A DNA stretch of 64,000 bases from an uncultured Sphingobacteriales bacterium (lineage in GTDB: Bacteria > Bacteroidota > Bacteroidia > Chitinophagales > Chitinophagaceae), in the NCBI GenBank assembly GCA_937991535.1, contig CALKHN010000006.1, forward strand, positions 33,573-97,572. Reading direction: 5' to 3'. The notes under the pieces are model-generated. The model did not search any database, was not told where the DNA came from, and saw only the letters and a list, made by a program, of their open reading frames with translations. A program made the translations under genes and the position numbers. Positions 45,068 through 53,982 of this stretch are shown here, piece by piece. Numbering within the stretch: position 1 is the stretch's first letter; each line of letters begins with the position of its first letter.

Positions 45068-45081
45068 GCCCGTTTGCGGGC
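45068..45081. repeat. GCCCG/CGGGC hairpin after hemN
   Basis: GCCCG TTTG CGGGC, 5-bp stem, 4-base loop, no U-tract. The 134-base gap between the convergent hemN and 45169 genes holds otherwise only short decayed frames. It may be a dispersed repeat. Confidence 0.3.
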
Positions 45082-45168
45082 CGCCGGAATTCACGGCAAC
45101 TTCGATTGCCTTCTCCACCAAACATCATGGCTTCGCCGGTTGTTGGCAGACGCTGTGTATCACAGATT

Positions 45169-46983
45169 TTAAACAGCCCCCGTTTCCGTAAAAGCATATT
45201 GTGCAATCAAATCTTTTAACGCTTCTTCGGCTGCCTGCAATGACGCATTAAAAAAAGGTGCGGCTGAATCTATACATGTAATACCCCGGTAGTAAGAGAT
45301 GCCTGTTAAAAGATTTTGACTGAATGTAGCATAGTACTTCCTTAATTTAGGGTTTTGCATATTGGTAGCATCCGCTTCCATCTTTTCTTTCAGGTAATTG
45401 ATATACAATGCCAGTTCCGCAATAAACATATGCGGACGAGTGGTATTTTTAAGAATATTGGTTTTTCCATAAATATGCTCTGTCATGGTTTGGAGGGATA
45501 CAATAGCCGAGAAATAAGCGATATTAGGGCCCGGGCAAATGGTAACTGCTGTGAGATGCTTAAGAAAGGGTGTTTTATACTGCAAGGGTGCTGCGTTGCT
45601 TAATCCTATACAAAGGCATTCCTTATCCAATACATTTTTAGCCCGTTTCTGATATTCCGGTTCCGGCAGTTGCAGCGATTGCAATTGTGCGATCTTCAGT
45701 TTCTGATATTTAGCCGATGCGGTGCAAATTGGTTCTTTTGTAAACTCAGTATCCGATACCAGATGTTTTTCGGTACAGGGGCTTCCCGGATGTCCATTTT
45801 GAATGCGTTCCAGCTTTTCCCTCTCACCAGTTGTTGCTTTAAGGTAATGGAAGGGTACGCCCAGGGGAGAATGATTGCTCAGCTCAATATTTTCTTTTTT
45901 GGCCTTGCTCAATAACTCCAGCGTAGCTTCATCAACCGTTGTTGCTTCCGGCACCAGTAAAAAAGGTGTTCCCCACCCTGTGCTGTCAACACCATAATAA
46001 TCGTGCAGCATGCCGTCTTCTTCCGCTGTGCCTATTCCTCCCTGCACGCTTATGTTTATGGGATGAGGCTGATCAAACTTCTTTCGGCCTTTTAAATGAA
46101 TAGCAACATTATACAATTCAAATAAAGTGTTGGTAAGCTCCTCTTTTTTGATTTTAAATTCTTCGAGAATTGGCCCGAGCAGGTGACCTTCAGTTGCGAA
46201 AGCATGACCACCGCAATTCAAACCCGATTCTATCCTGAACTCACTAACCCATATCCCTTTTTTTGCCAGGTATTTTCCCTGGATGAGCGCAGAGCGGTAG
46301 TCGCTTACCTTTATAATGATTTTTTTGCGGAAACAACCCTTTTCATCCGCATCAAACTGGTTGCATTTTTCCAGGAAATTATACAACCGTGGATTCATCC
46401 CGGCAGAAAAAACAACAGACGAATTCGAAAGATCGCTGTTCACATAGCCTCTCAAGGCCGATACCGCATCTGAGCCATCCTCCACCAGCACACCCGACCT
46501 GTCGAAATTATTCTTGTCTAACTTCGTCATGATGTTCACATCAATGCTGCCGGGTATTACCTGGCTGCGCAACCAGTTTTCCATATCCTCCTTTTCCGGT
46601 TTGTTTTCGGTATGCATCATCTTTCTGTACAATTGCTTCGCTTTATTATCATCAGGCAGCATTTCAAAATATTTCACGATCTCGGAACCTGTTTCAAAAA
46701 CTTCATTTTTGAGCTTCTGTATCTGAGCATTAACGATATGATTAACCAGGTTCAGGTAATCCGTAATTCTTTTGGAGCGATAGTCTTTTTCCTTAGCGGT
46801 TATAGGAACAAAAGGCAGTTTGGCAAAGGGATAATAATAGCTCCTCATGGTTTCGATCAGCCGGTCCTCTATAATGGAAATAACCGAAGCTATACCGAAG
46901 CGGGCAACTTTAACCGGACTGTCAATCGTAAAGGCAAGCCCCATAACAGGGATATGAAATTTGTGGTGCGAATTGGGATACAT
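45169..46983 (-). CDS. Large protein of unknown function, possibly a flavin TIM barrel
   Basis: 604 residues, soluble, no signal peptide. The N-terminus IPVMGLAFTIDSPVKVARFG and the middle segments ESGLNCGGHAFATEGHLLGP and INISVQGGIGTAEE, then VDSTGWGTPFLLVPEA, recall glycine-rich phosphate-binding loops of FMN-dependent TIM barrels such as nitronate monooxygenase. Later cysteines occur in KECLCIGLSNAA and ICPGPNIAYF. I do not recognise a named family. It lies between hemN and an oxidase-like gene in the respiratory region, and is followed by no partner on its strand. A redox or nitro-compound role is speculation. Confidence 0.8.
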   Translation of the reverse strand: MYPNSHHKFHIPVMGLAFTIDSPVKVARFGIASVISIIEDRLIETMRSYYYPFAKLPFVPITAKEKDYRSKRITDYLNLVNHIVNAQIQKLKNEVFETGSEIVKYFEMLPDDNKAKQLYRKMMHTENKPEKEDMENWLRSQVIPGSIDVNIMTKLDKNNFDRSGVLVEDGSDAVSALRGYVNSDLSNSSVVFSAGMNPRLYNFLEKCNQFDADEKGCFRKKIIIKVSDYRSALIQGKYLAKKGIWVSEFRIESGLNCGGHAFATEGHLLGPILEEFKIKKEELTNTLFELYNVAIHLKGRKKFDQPHPINISVQGGIGTAEEDGMLHDYYGVDSTGWGTPFLLVPEATTVDEATLELLSKAKKENIELSNHSPLGVPFHYLKATTGEREKLERIQNGHPGSPCTEKHLVSDTEFTKEPICTASAKYQKLKIAQLQSLQLPEPEYQKRAKNVLDKECLCIGLSNAAPLQYKTPFLKHLTAVTICPGPNIAYFSAIVSLQTMTEHIYGKTNILKNTTRPHMFIAELALYINYLKEKMEADATNMQNPKLRKYYATFSQNLLTGISYYRGITCIDSAAPFFNASLQAAEEALKDLIAQYAFTETGAV

Positions 46984-47023
46984 ATAAAATTAAATAAAAT
47001 AAGTTGTTAAAAAAACATAACTG

Positions 47024-48244
47024 TTATTTCTGTATACTGCGCTGCCACTGGCTTATATTAAGCACCAGTAATCCTGCAAACAATAAAACCGCGGCGCCCA
47101 AAAGCATTTCGTTTGTATAAGGCACACTAATATAGCTGATGGCCGCCGCACCCTGGATCAATAAAATCAATTCGTTAAAAAATATACCCGCAACAAAAAC
47201 AGCAATGCCCGTTACAGCCGCTTTATTGATGCGCAGGTACTGATTAATGACAACATATCCCAATATAAAAAGTGTGATCACACCCAGTAAAACCAGGTGC
47301 AAATACCCGATAACAATAGACCGGAACCCGAATGCCAGTTTACTCAGGTCTGGAATAATGGAGCCTGATTGCAATAAAAGTTTAATCGTTAATGCGATGC
47401 CCGATAAACCCAACAGCCATTTGCCCAGGGGAACAATAAGCGGATTTAACTGTTTAAAGCATTCTTTGAGTGCCCGGAGCATCATAACAAACCCTGAAAG
47501 CTGGAAAACCACAGCAATAATAACCAGTATATAGGCCCACAAAGGAATGGGCAGCCAAAGCGCAGATAAGAAGTAGGCCGGTACACATGCTAAGGCGAAT
47601 AGCCAGAATATTGTTTTGTTTCCCCTTAAACTTATTTTCCAGGTGTGCAGTTTATGAACGAGTAAACCCATGCAGGCAAAGAAGAACCATCCATTGTACT
47701 GAAAATGCAAAAAGAAATAGGAAGACGCCAGGTACTTGTCAGGATGGGCAGTTTTTGTGGCCATCATAATCGCCAGGGCGAAAGCACCTGCGGAAGAAAT
47801 AACATTAAACAAAAGTGCAGACTTAAACCATGGGTCACCGGGGCTTTTTTCCTTAGCCCGGTTCATATCGCGCCAGTACTTGATGGCAAATGCATAAGAA
47901 GTAAAAATAGACAAGGTGGAAAAGCTGATAGAATACAAACCGTAGCCCTGGAAGGGGAAAGTGAACAACATGCCATACGCCGCAATGAGATTGATATACA
48001 ATACCGGGGCATATTTTTTAAGTACATTTTGTTGTTCATCATACAGGCGCAATGCCAGCAATACCATCAAAATTTGTGTTACCCAGCCTGTAAATGCAAA
48101 ATGCGAATGAGCATGGAGCAAATGTTTTTGATGAACAAAAGGCAGCGCGTAAGCAATCTTATACCGGAGCATGACCCCAACAAACGCAACAAGCATTAAA
48201 TTAAAAACAGCAATGCTGAACCAGCCGGTTAAACCTTTAACCAT
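47024..48244 (-). CDS. Oxidase-like multi-helix membrane protein near the nos operon
   Basis: 406 residues from the ATG at 48242-48244; a TTG six codons earlier is unlikely. About 12 membrane helices. Histidines cluster in FVHQKHLLHAHSHFAFTGW (~residues 40-58), FLHFQYNGWFFFACMGLLVH and IVIGYLHLVLLGV, suggesting haem or metal ligands as in haem-copper oxidase subunit I or NnrS relatives, but the CuB His-His pair was not found. It is downstream of the Crp/Fnr gene by 35 bases on the same strand. A role in NO or N2O metabolism is inferred from position. Confidence 0.7.
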   Translation of the reverse strand: MVKGLTGWFSIAVFNLMLVAFVGVMLRYKIAYALPFVHQKHLLHAHSHFAFTGWVTQILMVLLALRLYDEQQNVLKKYAPVLYINLIAAYGMLFTFPFQGYGLYSISFSTLSIFTSYAFAIKYWRDMNRAKEKSPGDPWFKSALLFNVISSAGAFALAIMMATKTAHPDKYLASSYFFLHFQYNGWFFFACMGLLVHKLHTWKISLRGNKTIFWLFALACVPAYFLSALWLPIPLWAYILVIIAVVFQLSGFVMMLRALKECFKQLNPLIVPLGKWLLGLSGIALTIKLLLQSGSIIPDLSKLAFGFRSIVIGYLHLVLLGVITLFILGYVVINQYLRINKAAVTGIAVFVAGIFFNELILLIQGAAAISYISVPYTNEMLLGAAVLLFAGLLVLNISQWQRSIQK

Positions 48245-48279
48245 ACTCCGGATTTTTTGCAAAAGAACGAACTAATCGG

Positions 48280-48903
48280 TCAGTAAGATATGATTGAAGT
48301 CATGTTTTCAATGTATACCTTTCCTTTGGTTATGGATACTATTTCTTTTTGTTCAAGCTGCTTGATGGCACGAATAACAGTTTCAACCCGTAAGCCAACC
48401 ATGCCGGCAAGTTGCTTACGGGTGAGTAAAAGTTTATTGCAGGCAAAACAGATGTTCTTCTTGTGTTGGATAAGATACCTGAACAGCGTGATCAGCCTGG
48501 TTTCGGGATTACAATCTGCCAGCATTTTTACCAATAGAAATTTAAAGCGAAGCTTTTGTGCCAATAGTTTGGTAAATGCGAAATGGGTAACCGGATGGTC
48601 ATTCAGCAACTGCTTAAATAAAGGCAGTCGCAAGCGAATGAGCACAGAATCTTCTTCGGCTACTGCGGTGGCATCGTACAAATCATCGTCAAACAAAGGA
48701 GCTTCCCCGAAGCTTTCTCCCGGCACAATAATATCGTGAATGAGTTCCCTTCCTTCTTCATCAATATTTATCCACTTCAATCTTCCTTTTACCAATTGAA
48801 AATAAAACAAGGCTGCATCGCCTTCCTTACAAATTATTTCTCCCTTAATTAATTTCTTATAAGTTGCACCGTATGCCAGGAGTTCGTCAACATTAACTAC
48901 CAT
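48280..48903 (-). CDS. Crp/Fnr-family transcriptional regulator
   Basis: 207 residues. The cyclic-nucleotide-binding-like beta-barrel (KGEIICKEGDAALFYFQLVKG, then ESFGEAPLFDDDLYDATAVA) fills the first ~115 residues. A dimerisation helix and a winged helix-turn-helix follow (LLTRKQLAGMVGLRVETVIRA, ~158-178). It lacks an N-terminal four-Cys cluster motif like that of FNR; the cysteines present (C25, C130, C153, C156) are scattered, so haem or another ligand is possible. Divergent from the nos operon, which it probably activates. Similar regulators in denitrifiers (DNR, NnrR) sense NO. Confidence 0.9.
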   Translation of the reverse strand: MVVNVDELLAYGATYKKLIKGEIICKEGDAALFYFQLVKGRLKWINIDEEGRELIHDIIVPGESFGEAPLFDDDLYDATAVAEEDSVLIRLRLPLFKQLLNDHPVTHFAFTKLLAQKLRFKFLLVKMLADCNPETRLITLFRYLIQHKKNICFACNKLLLTRKQLAGMVGLRVETVIRAIKQLEQKEIVSITKGKVYIENMTSIISY

Positions 48904-48947
48904 ATTTCAAAGGATTATTTGTAAACAATTCTGATTGCACCGGAACC

Positions 48948-48959
48948 TGATATATATCA
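48948..48959. promoter_or_regulatory. FNR-like site TGAT-N4-ATCA
   Basis: TGATATATATCA is a perfect palindrome and fits the FNR/DNR core TGAT-N4-ATCA. It lies 45 bases upstream of the Crp/Fnr gene and 121 bases upstream of the nos operon start, in their shared 177-base gap. A second imperfect palindrome (ATATGA/TCATAT) lies closer to the nos genes, around 49016-49033. Confidence 0.55.
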
Positions 48960-49080
48960 TATTCTTTTTTGAGGACCATCATTCAAATAATCTTCAAGTT
49001 AATCAACATTTGCAATATGATTAGCCTCATATAATAATTAAAATATACTTGGTAATCTTGTACTTATAAAAACATTTAGC

Positions 49081-49566
49081 ATGAAAAAATTATTTATTAC
49101 CTGTGTAATCGCTTTCATCTTGTATGCTTGCGGCAACCAGGGGGAATCCAACAGTTCAACGAATGGCTCAGAGGAATCAAAACCAGTAACTGAAACCACA
49201 GAAAGCGGTAACCCCTCATATGATCCCAAAAGAGGTGAGGGCAAGTTTGAAAACGTAGAACTTCCTGCTTCTCTGGATGCAACAATGGCTCAAAGCGGAA
49301 AACAGATATATGAAGTGAAATGCGCCAGTTGTCACAAGCTGACCGACGAAAGATTAGTGGGTCCCGGATGGAAAGGCGTAAGCACCAGACACCGGCCCGA
49401 ATGGATAATGAACTTTATTACCAATCCTGATGCAATGATTGATAAAGACCCCCAATTACAGGCACAACTGGAGATTTGTTTGGTTCGCATGCCCAATCAA
49501 AGCCTTGGCGACGATGATGCACGGCATTTGCTGGAATTTATGAGGGAGAATGACGGGGTAAAATAG
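49081..49566 (+). CDS. Cytochrome c lipoprotein of the nos operon
   Basis: 161 residues. Lipobox signal (AFILYACGNQ, Cys 17), a Ser/Thr/Glu-rich linker (18-45), and one class I cytochrome c domain with CASCH (81-85) and a Met ligand candidate in CLVRMPNQSL (~139). It would be anchored in the periplasmic face of the membrane and deliver electrons to NosZ. It is the first gene of the nos operon; a 40-base gap separates it from nosZ. Similar small cytochromes accompany clade II nosZ in related bacteria. Confidence 0.93.
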   Translation: MKKLFITCVIAFILYACGNQGESNSSTNGSEESKPVTETTESGNPSYDPKRGEGKFENVELPASLDATMAQSGKQIYEVKCASCHKLTDERLVGPGWKGVSTRHRPEWIMNFITNPDAMIDKDPQLQAQLEICLVRMPNQSLGDDDARHLLEFMRENDGVK

Positions 49567-49606
49567 AATGAACTGTTTTCATTTTTTATTTAAATATACC
49601 TGATAT

Positions 49607-51601
49607 ATGAAACCTGTACATTGTACACTGACGGCGTTCGCCCTGGCCATACTCTTCGGCAGCATGAACGCCTGCAAACCAAAAAGTGCCGGAACTGCTG
49701 TAAGCGGTAATGCCGCGGAAAAAGTATATATTCCGCCAGGAAAATATGATGAGTTTTATAATTTCGTTTCGGGAGGATTCAGCGGACAATTGTCTGTATA
49801 CGGATTGCCCTCGGGACGTTTGCTCCGCGTAATCCCGGTTTTTTCCCTCGATCCGGAAAAAGGCTGGGGCTTTAGCGAAGAAACCAAGCCGATGCTCAAC
49901 ACCTCTCATGGATTTGTTCCCTGGGATGATCTGCATCACGTTAACATGTCTCAAACCAATGGCGAAATTGATGGACGCTGGGTTTTTGTAAACGGCAACA
50001 ATACCCCCCGCATAGCAAGAGTTGATTTGACTACGTTCCGTACTGCCGAAATACTTGAATTGCCTAACAGCGGCGGTAACCACTCCTCGCCCTTTATAAC
50101 TGAAAATACTGAATATGTGGTAGCCGGCACCCGGTTCAGCGTGCCCATGGACAACGCCAACGGTGATGTACCTATTAATACATATAAAGAAAACTTTAAG
50201 GGCACTATAAGTTTTGTTAGCGTAAACAAAGACGATGGCAATATGGACATCGCATTCCAGATTGAAACACCGGGGGTTAATTTCGACCTGAGCCATGCCG
50301 GCAAAGGTCCCTCACACGGCTGGTTCTTCTTTTCGTGCTACAACACCGAACAGGCCAATACCTTACTGGAAGTTAATGCTTCTAAGAATGATAAAGACTT
50401 TATCATGGCTGTGAACTGGAAAAAAGCGGAAGAATATATCAAAGCCGGAAAGGGAAAGAAGATTAAAGCCAACTATGCGCATAATAAATTCAGCGAAGAA
50501 ACGCACACTTCCACTTCCGAAATGTTAAAGGAAGTTACCGTACTGGACGCCCGGGAACTGGAAGGACTCTGCTATTTTATTCCATGTCCCAAATCTCCAC
50601 ATGGCTGCGATGTAGACCCTACAGGAGAATATATTGTTGGCAGTGGAAAGCTGGCCGCATTAATTCCTGTATTTTCCTACACCAAAATGCTGAAAGCCAT
50701 AGAAGATAAGGCGTTTGAAGGAAACTTTGGTAATATTCCGGTTATTAAATATGAAGCCGCCTTGCATGGCGAAGTACAGAAACCCGGATTAGGACCATTA
50801 CACACCGAATTTGACGGCAGGGGAAATGCAATCACATCCATGTTCGTATCCTCGGAATTGGTGAAATGGAATATCAAAGACCTCAAAGTACTCGATCGCG
50901 TACCTACTTATTATTCTGTGGGTCACCTGATGATACCCGGGGGGGATTCTAAAAAACCAGACGGCAAATATGTAATCGCTTATAACAAAATAACCAAAGA
51001 CAGGTATTTGCCTACCGGTCCGGAATTGTCGCAGAGCGCACAGTTGTATGATATCAGCGGCGATAAAATGCAACTGATATTAGATTACCCTACTATTGGC
51101 GAGCCTCACTATGCACAGGCAGTGAGAGCAGAAAAGATCAGAGACAATTCTATTAAAATATTCAAGATTGAAGACAACAAGCATCCTTACGTAGCCAAGG
51201 GAGAAAAGGAAACCAAAGTGGTTCGGGAAGGCAACAAAGTGCATGTATACATGACTGCCATACGCTCCCATCTTACTCCTGATAATATTGAAGGTATTCG
51301 CATGGGAGACGAGGTATATTTTCACGTAACCAACCTTGAACAGGATTGGGATGTGCCGCATGGCTTTGCCATAAAAGGCGCCGACAATGGTGAGTTGCTT
51401 GTTATGCCCGGGGAAACCACCACACTCAAATGGGTGCCCGACCGTACAGGTATATTCCCGATGTATTGTACCGACTTCTGCAGTGCCCTGCACCAGGAAA
51501 TGTCGGGCTATGTAAGGGTATCACCGGCCGGAAGCAAGGTTCCTCTTACCTTTAGCACCGGCACCAATCTGCCTGCCAGCGATACCGCCGCAGGTAAGTA
51601 A
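49607..51601 (+). CDS. nosZ: Nitrous oxide reductase, clade II (Sec-type)
   Basis: 664 residues. The signal ends in a lipobox-like SMNAC (Cys 23) and has no twin-arginine motif, as expected for the clade II form. The seven-bladed propeller carries CuZ ligand candidates in LHHVNMSQTNGEIDGRW (His 110-111), NHSSPF, HGWFF, SPHGCDV, LHTEF and GEPHYAQA. The C-terminal cupredoxin domain holds the CuA site: His ~585 (VPHGFAIKG), Cys 621 and 625, His 629 and Met 632 (YCTDFCSALHQEMSGY). It reduces N2O to N2. Downstream accessory genes nosL, nosD, nosF and nosY are present in order. Confidence 0.98.
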   Translation: MKPVHCTLTAFALAILFGSMNACKPKSAGTAVSGNAAEKVYIPPGKYDEFYNFVSGGFSGQLSVYGLPSGRLLRVIPVFSLDPEKGWGFSEETKPMLNTSHGFVPWDDLHHVNMSQTNGEIDGRWVFVNGNNTPRIARVDLTTFRTAEILELPNSGGNHSSPFITENTEYVVAGTRFSVPMDNANGDVPINTYKENFKGTISFVSVNKDDGNMDIAFQIETPGVNFDLSHAGKGPSHGWFFFSCYNTEQANTLLEVNASKNDKDFIMAVNWKKAEEYIKAGKGKKIKANYAHNKFSEETHTSTSEMLKEVTVLDARELEGLCYFIPCPKSPHGCDVDPTGEYIVGSGKLAALIPVFSYTKMLKAIEDKAFEGNFGNIPVIKYEAALHGEVQKPGLGPLHTEFDGRGNAITSMFVSSELVKWNIKDLKVLDRVPTYYSVGHLMIPGGDSKKPDGKYVIAYNKITKDRYLPTGPELSQSAQLYDISGDKMQLILDYPTIGEPHYAQAVRAEKIRDNSIKIFKIEDNKHPYVAKGEKETKVVREGNKVHVYMTAIRSHLTPDNIEGIRMGDEVYFHVTNLEQDWDVPHGFAIKGADNGELLVMPGETTTLKWVPDRTGIFPMYCTDFCSALHQEMSGYVRVSPAGSKVPLTFSTGTNLPASDTAAGK

Positions 51602-51611
51602 TCATTTTTAA

Positions 51612-51659
51612 AACGGAATGCGATTGCCCGCTGCAAAAATGCAGCAATTGCATTCCGTT
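51612..51659 (+). promoter_or_regulatory. Long hairpin between nosZ and nosL
   Basis: Arms of 16 bp (51612-51627 with 51644-51659) pair with a single G-U, and the 16-base loop holds a nested CTGCA/TGCAG. The stem is followed by ATCTTTTAATTTTA. It begins 11 bases after the nosZ stop codon and ends 18 bases before the next ATG. It could be a partial terminator or an mRNA-stabilising hairpin that sets nosZ above its accessory genes. Confidence 0.75.
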
Positions 51660-51677
51660 ATCTTTTAATTTTATATC

Positions 51678-52703
51678 ATGAAACGCAACCGCATTCAAGG
51701 CAGCATCCGCATCATACTGGGCATTTGTGCCATAGCATTGTTCGCGGTTAATTTTGTACCCATCTGGCAAATAGACCTTGATGCCCCCCAATACCCTGAA
51801 GGATTACGCCTGCTTATATTTGCCAACAAACTGGCAGGAAATGTAGATATCATAAACGGGCTGAATCATTACATTGGTATGAAAACGTTACATACTGATG
51901 ATTTTATCGAGTTCAAAATATTACCCTACCTGATCGTTTTTTTCAGCCTCGCTATTCTGGCAGTAGCCCTTACCGGCAACCGGCGTTTATTGTATACAGT
52001 GCTGGTTCTTTTTGTTCTTTTTGGCATTGTGTCTATGGTGGATTTTTGGAAATGGGAGTATGATTACGGTCACAATCTTGACCCCAATGCAGCCATCATT
52101 GTACCGGGCATGGCCTATCAGCCTCCGCTCATCGGATTCAAACAATTGCTCAATTTCGGTGCATATTCCATGCCGGCTATCGGCGGATGGATTTTTGTAG
52201 GTGTTGGAGTGGTTTTATTGCTATGCAGTTTACGGGAATGGCGCGCTCAAAAAAAAGGAAAAACAAACAAAATGCCTGCGGGTAAAGCAGTGGCTGTTGC
52301 ACTGTCGCTTATTTGGCTCCAGTCGTGCAATAGCGGGCCACAACCTATACAGGTGGGCGTTGACCAATGCTCATTTTGCAGGATGTCGGTAAGTGACGCC
52401 CGCTTCGCCTGTGAACTCGCTACCGTGAAAGGAAAAATATACAAGTTTGACGATATGCATTGTATGATCGCATTTGTGAATGCTCCGGGCACAGACAAAA
52501 ACAGCATTAAGCAATTTTATCTTGCCGATTTTAATGAAAGCACAAAATGGCTCAATGCAGAAAATGCCTGGTTGTTAAAAAGTGAAGCGTTAAAAAGTCC
52601 GATGGGTGGCAATACCGCCGCTTTTTCGAATGCAGATGATCAAAAAAAAGCAGCCGGAGATTTCGCCGGCGATCTTACTACCTGGAAAGAAATAATGCCG
52701 TAA
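51678..52703 (+). CDS. nosL: Membrane-domain/NosL fusion protein
   Basis: 341 residues. Residues 1-190 form a membrane domain of about four helices (IRIILGICAIALFAVNFVPI; YLIVFFSLAILAVAL; LLYTVLVLFVLFGIVSM; GGWIFVGVGVVLLL). Residues 205-341 are a full NosL: a lipobox-like segment (LIWLQSCNSG, Cys 217), the copper motif CSFCRMSV (231-238) and DDMHCMIAF. NosL delivers Cu(I) to NosZ. NosL is usually a free lipoprotein of ~150-180 residues; here the apparent lipobox lies inside a fusion, so a re-initiation start or internal cleavage is possible. Confidence 0.92.
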   Translation: MKRNRIQGSIRIILGICAIALFAVNFVPIWQIDLDAPQYPEGLRLLIFANKLAGNVDIINGLNHYIGMKTLHTDDFIEFKILPYLIVFFSLAILAVALTGNRRLLYTVLVLFVLFGIVSMVDFWKWEYDYGHNLDPNAAIIVPGMAYQPPLIGFKQLLNFGAYSMPAIGGWIFVGVGVVLLLCSLREWRAQKKGKTNKMPAGKAVAVALSLIWLQSCNSGPQPIQVGVDQCSFCRMSVSDARFACELATVKGKIYKFDDMHCMIAFVNAPGTDKNSIKQFYLADFNESTKWLNAENAWLLKSEALKSPMGGNTAAFSNADDQKKAAGDFAGDLTTWKEIMP

Positions 52704-52740
52704 AGGCATATTGATTGATAAGCGGAAAGTGACGGGGGAT

Positions 52741-53982
52741 ATGAACAGATTAATAATAGGATATTTTATTCTTGCAACAGCAATACCTGCGCGGGCATTT
52801 GCCAAAATCATAAAGGTTGGTAAAGGGCAAGTTGTTACGCATATACAACAAGGAATTGATATGGCGGCTGCCGGCGATACGGTGCTGGTAAGTGAAGGCA
52901 TATACCGGCAGGGCAATATCGTTATCAACAAACCGATTGTACTTAAAGGTGTTAACCATCCTGTATTAGACGGAGAAAAAAAATATGAGCTTATATCTGT
53001 AAAATCACCGGGAGTAACCGTAGAAGGGTTCCTGGTTAGAAACTCAGGGCACTCTTCCATGACGGATATAGCAGGCATTAAAATTTACAATACCCACCAC
53101 ATTACTGTTATAAACAACATACTGGAAGATAACTTTTTTGGGATTTATGCACAGCAGGCTGCACATTGCGTAATACAGAACAACAGCATAACCGCCTACG
53201 CGAAAGAAACCCAGCTATCGGGCAATGGCATTCACTGCTGGAAAAGCGATAGCATGCACATTAGCGCCAACAGCGTTACGGGTCACAGAGATGGCATTTA
53301 CCTCGAATTCGCAACGCACTCCCTGATCGAAAAAAATACAGTGCAAAAGAACCTGAGGTATGGATTGCATTTTATGTTTTCGCATAACAATACATACACC
53401 AGGAACATTTTCCGTAACAACGGCGCCGGTGTGGCAGTAATGTATACCCGCCACGTAACAATGAAAAACAACCGGTTCGAAGAGAACTGGGGTGACGCAG
53501 CCTACGGTTTGCTGTTAAAAGAAATTTCGGATAGTGATATTGAAGGAAACTATTTTGAAAAAAATACAAGCGGGATATATATGGATGGTTCAAGCCGTAT
53601 TGAGATGTATAAAAACGTATTTAAAGATAATGGATGGGCGATAAAAATGCAGGCAAGCTGTATGGATATAAAACTGGAAAAAAATAATTTTATCAACAAC
53701 ACATTTGATATGGGAACCAACGGTTCCCTTGTGCTCAATACTTTTAAAAATAATTATTGGGATAAATACGAAGGATACGATCTGAACAAAGACAAAATCG
53801 GCGATGTCCCCTATCGGCCGGTGAGCATGTATTCGATGATAATTGAACAAAATCCACCTGCAATGATGTTGTTCCGTAGCTTTATAACCGCATTGCTCGA
53901 TAAAACTGAAAAACTTCTGCCCAGCCTTACTCCCGAAAACCTGAAAGATGACTATCCTTTAATGAAACCATTGGCACTATGA
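52741..53982 (+). CDS. nosD: NosD periplasmic maturation protein
   Basis: 413 residues from MNRLIIGYFILATAIPARAF at 52741, which gives a signal peptide; a longer frame to 52711 was not used. The body is a right-handed parallel beta-helix of repeated short coils rich in Asn, Gly and His (HHITVINNILEDNFFGIYA, HSLIEKNTVQKNLRYGLHF, NGSLVLNTFKNNYWDKYEGY). NosD works with the NosFY transporter to complete the copper-sulfide CuZ site. It overlaps nosF by 4 bases (ATGA), consistent with coupled translation. Confidence 0.96.
   Translation: MNRLIIGYFILATAIPARAFAKIIKVGKGQVVTHIQQGIDMAAAGDTVLVSEGIYRQGNIVINKPIVLKGVNHPVLDGEKKYELISVKSPGVTVEGFLVRNSGHSSMTDIAGIKIYNTHHITVINNILEDNFFGIYAQQAAHCVIQNNSITAYAKETQLSGNGIHCWKSDSMHISANSVTGHRDGIYLEFATHSLIEKNTVQKNLRYGLHFMFSHNNTYTRNIFRNNGAGVAVMYTRHVTMKNNRFEENWGDAAYGLLLKEISDSDIEGNYFEKNTSGIYMDGSSRIEMYKNVFKDNGWAIKMQASCMDIKLEKNNFINNTFDMGTNGSLVLNTFKNNYWDKYEGYDLNKDKIGDVPYRPVSMYSMIIEQNPPAMMLFRSFITALLDKTEKLLPSLTPENLKDDYPLMKPLAL

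Noticed and set aside
45085..45135. Short minus-strand frame starting MMFGGEGNRSC after hemN
   Set aside because: Only 23 codons, overlapping a GC hairpin; likely a dispersed intergenic repeat, not a gene.
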